Source: Andrena cerasifolii (Eukaryota; Arthropoda; Insecta; Hymenoptera; Andrenidae). Taken from it: a stretch of DNA of 64,000 nucleotides. The notes beneath the pieces are model-generated. The model had not been told where the DNA came from. It made no database searches and worked only from the letters and a program-made list of their open reading frames with translations. The stretch is taken from NCBI RefSeq assembly GCF_050908995.1, contig NC_135119.1:8742001-8806000 (forward strand), in the 5' to 3' direction. The number at the start of each line of letters is the position of its first letter. Position 1 is the first letter of the stretch. The position numbers and the translations under genes are program-made. Of the stretch, positions 63,505 through 64,000 are shown piece after piece.

Positions 63505-63862
63505 AACAAAATTTTCCACAGCTACAGATTTTATCACAAAAAAAAAAGAAAAGAAATAGATTAAAAAAACTATTTTAAAACAAAAAAGTAATGTTTCGCT
63601 TGGCACAAACTTTATATTAAATAAATAAATTTATCAATTATATTTAAAATCTGTTTTTTCATTTATACGAGTTTTGTGCAAATTAGACAGGAACGAAGGA
63701 TTAGTAAAAGTTTTTTTTGTGTTTTTGATAAATATTATTAACATTATTCCTAGAATATAAATTTTAGTAATATATTTTTCAATTCCTCGAGAATTCACAA
63801 GAAGTACGATCTCATTTCTGATTTCTCGGGAAAGAAAAAATATCGAGAAATCGGGAACACTA
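63505..63862. repeat. Dispersed repeat, copy 2 (of 15960-16290)
   Basis: CCACAGCTACAGATTTTATC to ATCGAGAAATCGGG, same orientation as copy 1, with an A-rich insertion near 63540-63585. The bounding TAGGGTCATTCC end of copy 1 is not present. Confidence 0.82.
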
Positions 63863-64000
63863 CCCTGAATCGATTTTCAATCTTCCTTTACTTACATAAA
63901 GCTAAAGAAAGCTGCACTCGCGTATTGGTACTGACATGCTTCGCGTGTATTGTAAAAAATCAGAAGGTTCTTTGGTTAAACCAATATATAGGTGAAACAC

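Noticed and set aside
1..64000. CRISPR arrays, operons, rRNA or tRNA genes
   Set aside because: None seen; the tandem repeats lack spacer structure and the DNA is clearly eukaryotic.

Overview
The window is eukaryotic nuclear DNA from an insect. It has spliced genes with GT/AG introns, a clear Appl orthologue (ending in GYENPTYKYFEVKE), a hormone-sensitive lipase and a Naa50/san acetyltransferase. AT-rich introns that keep many CpGs, and very abundant small TTAA-flanked and hAT inverted-repeat elements, suggest Hymenoptera (perhaps an ant); that is inference. Nothing bacterial, viral or CRISPR-like is seen.

Layout. (1) 315-3313, minus: an apparently intact hAT-type transposase gene of about 880 codons whose zinc-finger module exists in three tandem copies, two as exons of exactly 288 nt. 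(2) 3500-6720: repeats, including foldback modules and a 170-bp tandem array made of hairpin units. (3) 7237-8701, plus: a complete four-exon Naa50/san gene. (4) 8955-12230: inverted-repeat elements between convergent genes. (5) 12259-17260, minus: hormone-sensitive lipase (Hsl), ten coding exons, all four catalytic motifs present. (6) 18837 to beyond the right edge, minus: amyloid precursor protein-like (Appl). Thirteen coding exons from 57681 to 22832 join in one frame and give 667 residues; the signal-peptide exon was not found and probably lies beyond 64000. The Appl introns (up to 15.5 kb) carry nearly all the other content: MITEs, nested insertions, a 5'-truncated non-LTR retrotransposon with target duplications, and minisatellites.

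The genes do not form a pathway. san and Hsl are convergent; Hsl and Appl are in tandem about 1.6 kb apart. All exon boundaries were placed by reading splice sites and checking that phases add up, so they are predictions without transcript support.

The observations most worth following are: a hAT element in Hsl whose 8-bp target duplication is exactly intron bases +1 to +8, so the splice donor itself lies in the duplication; loss of one conserved cysteine of the Appl growth-factor-like domain; the triplicated zinc-finger exon of the transposase gene; the hairpin satellite that appears to grow out of a foldback element; and several nested insertions whose empty sites can be read within this window.
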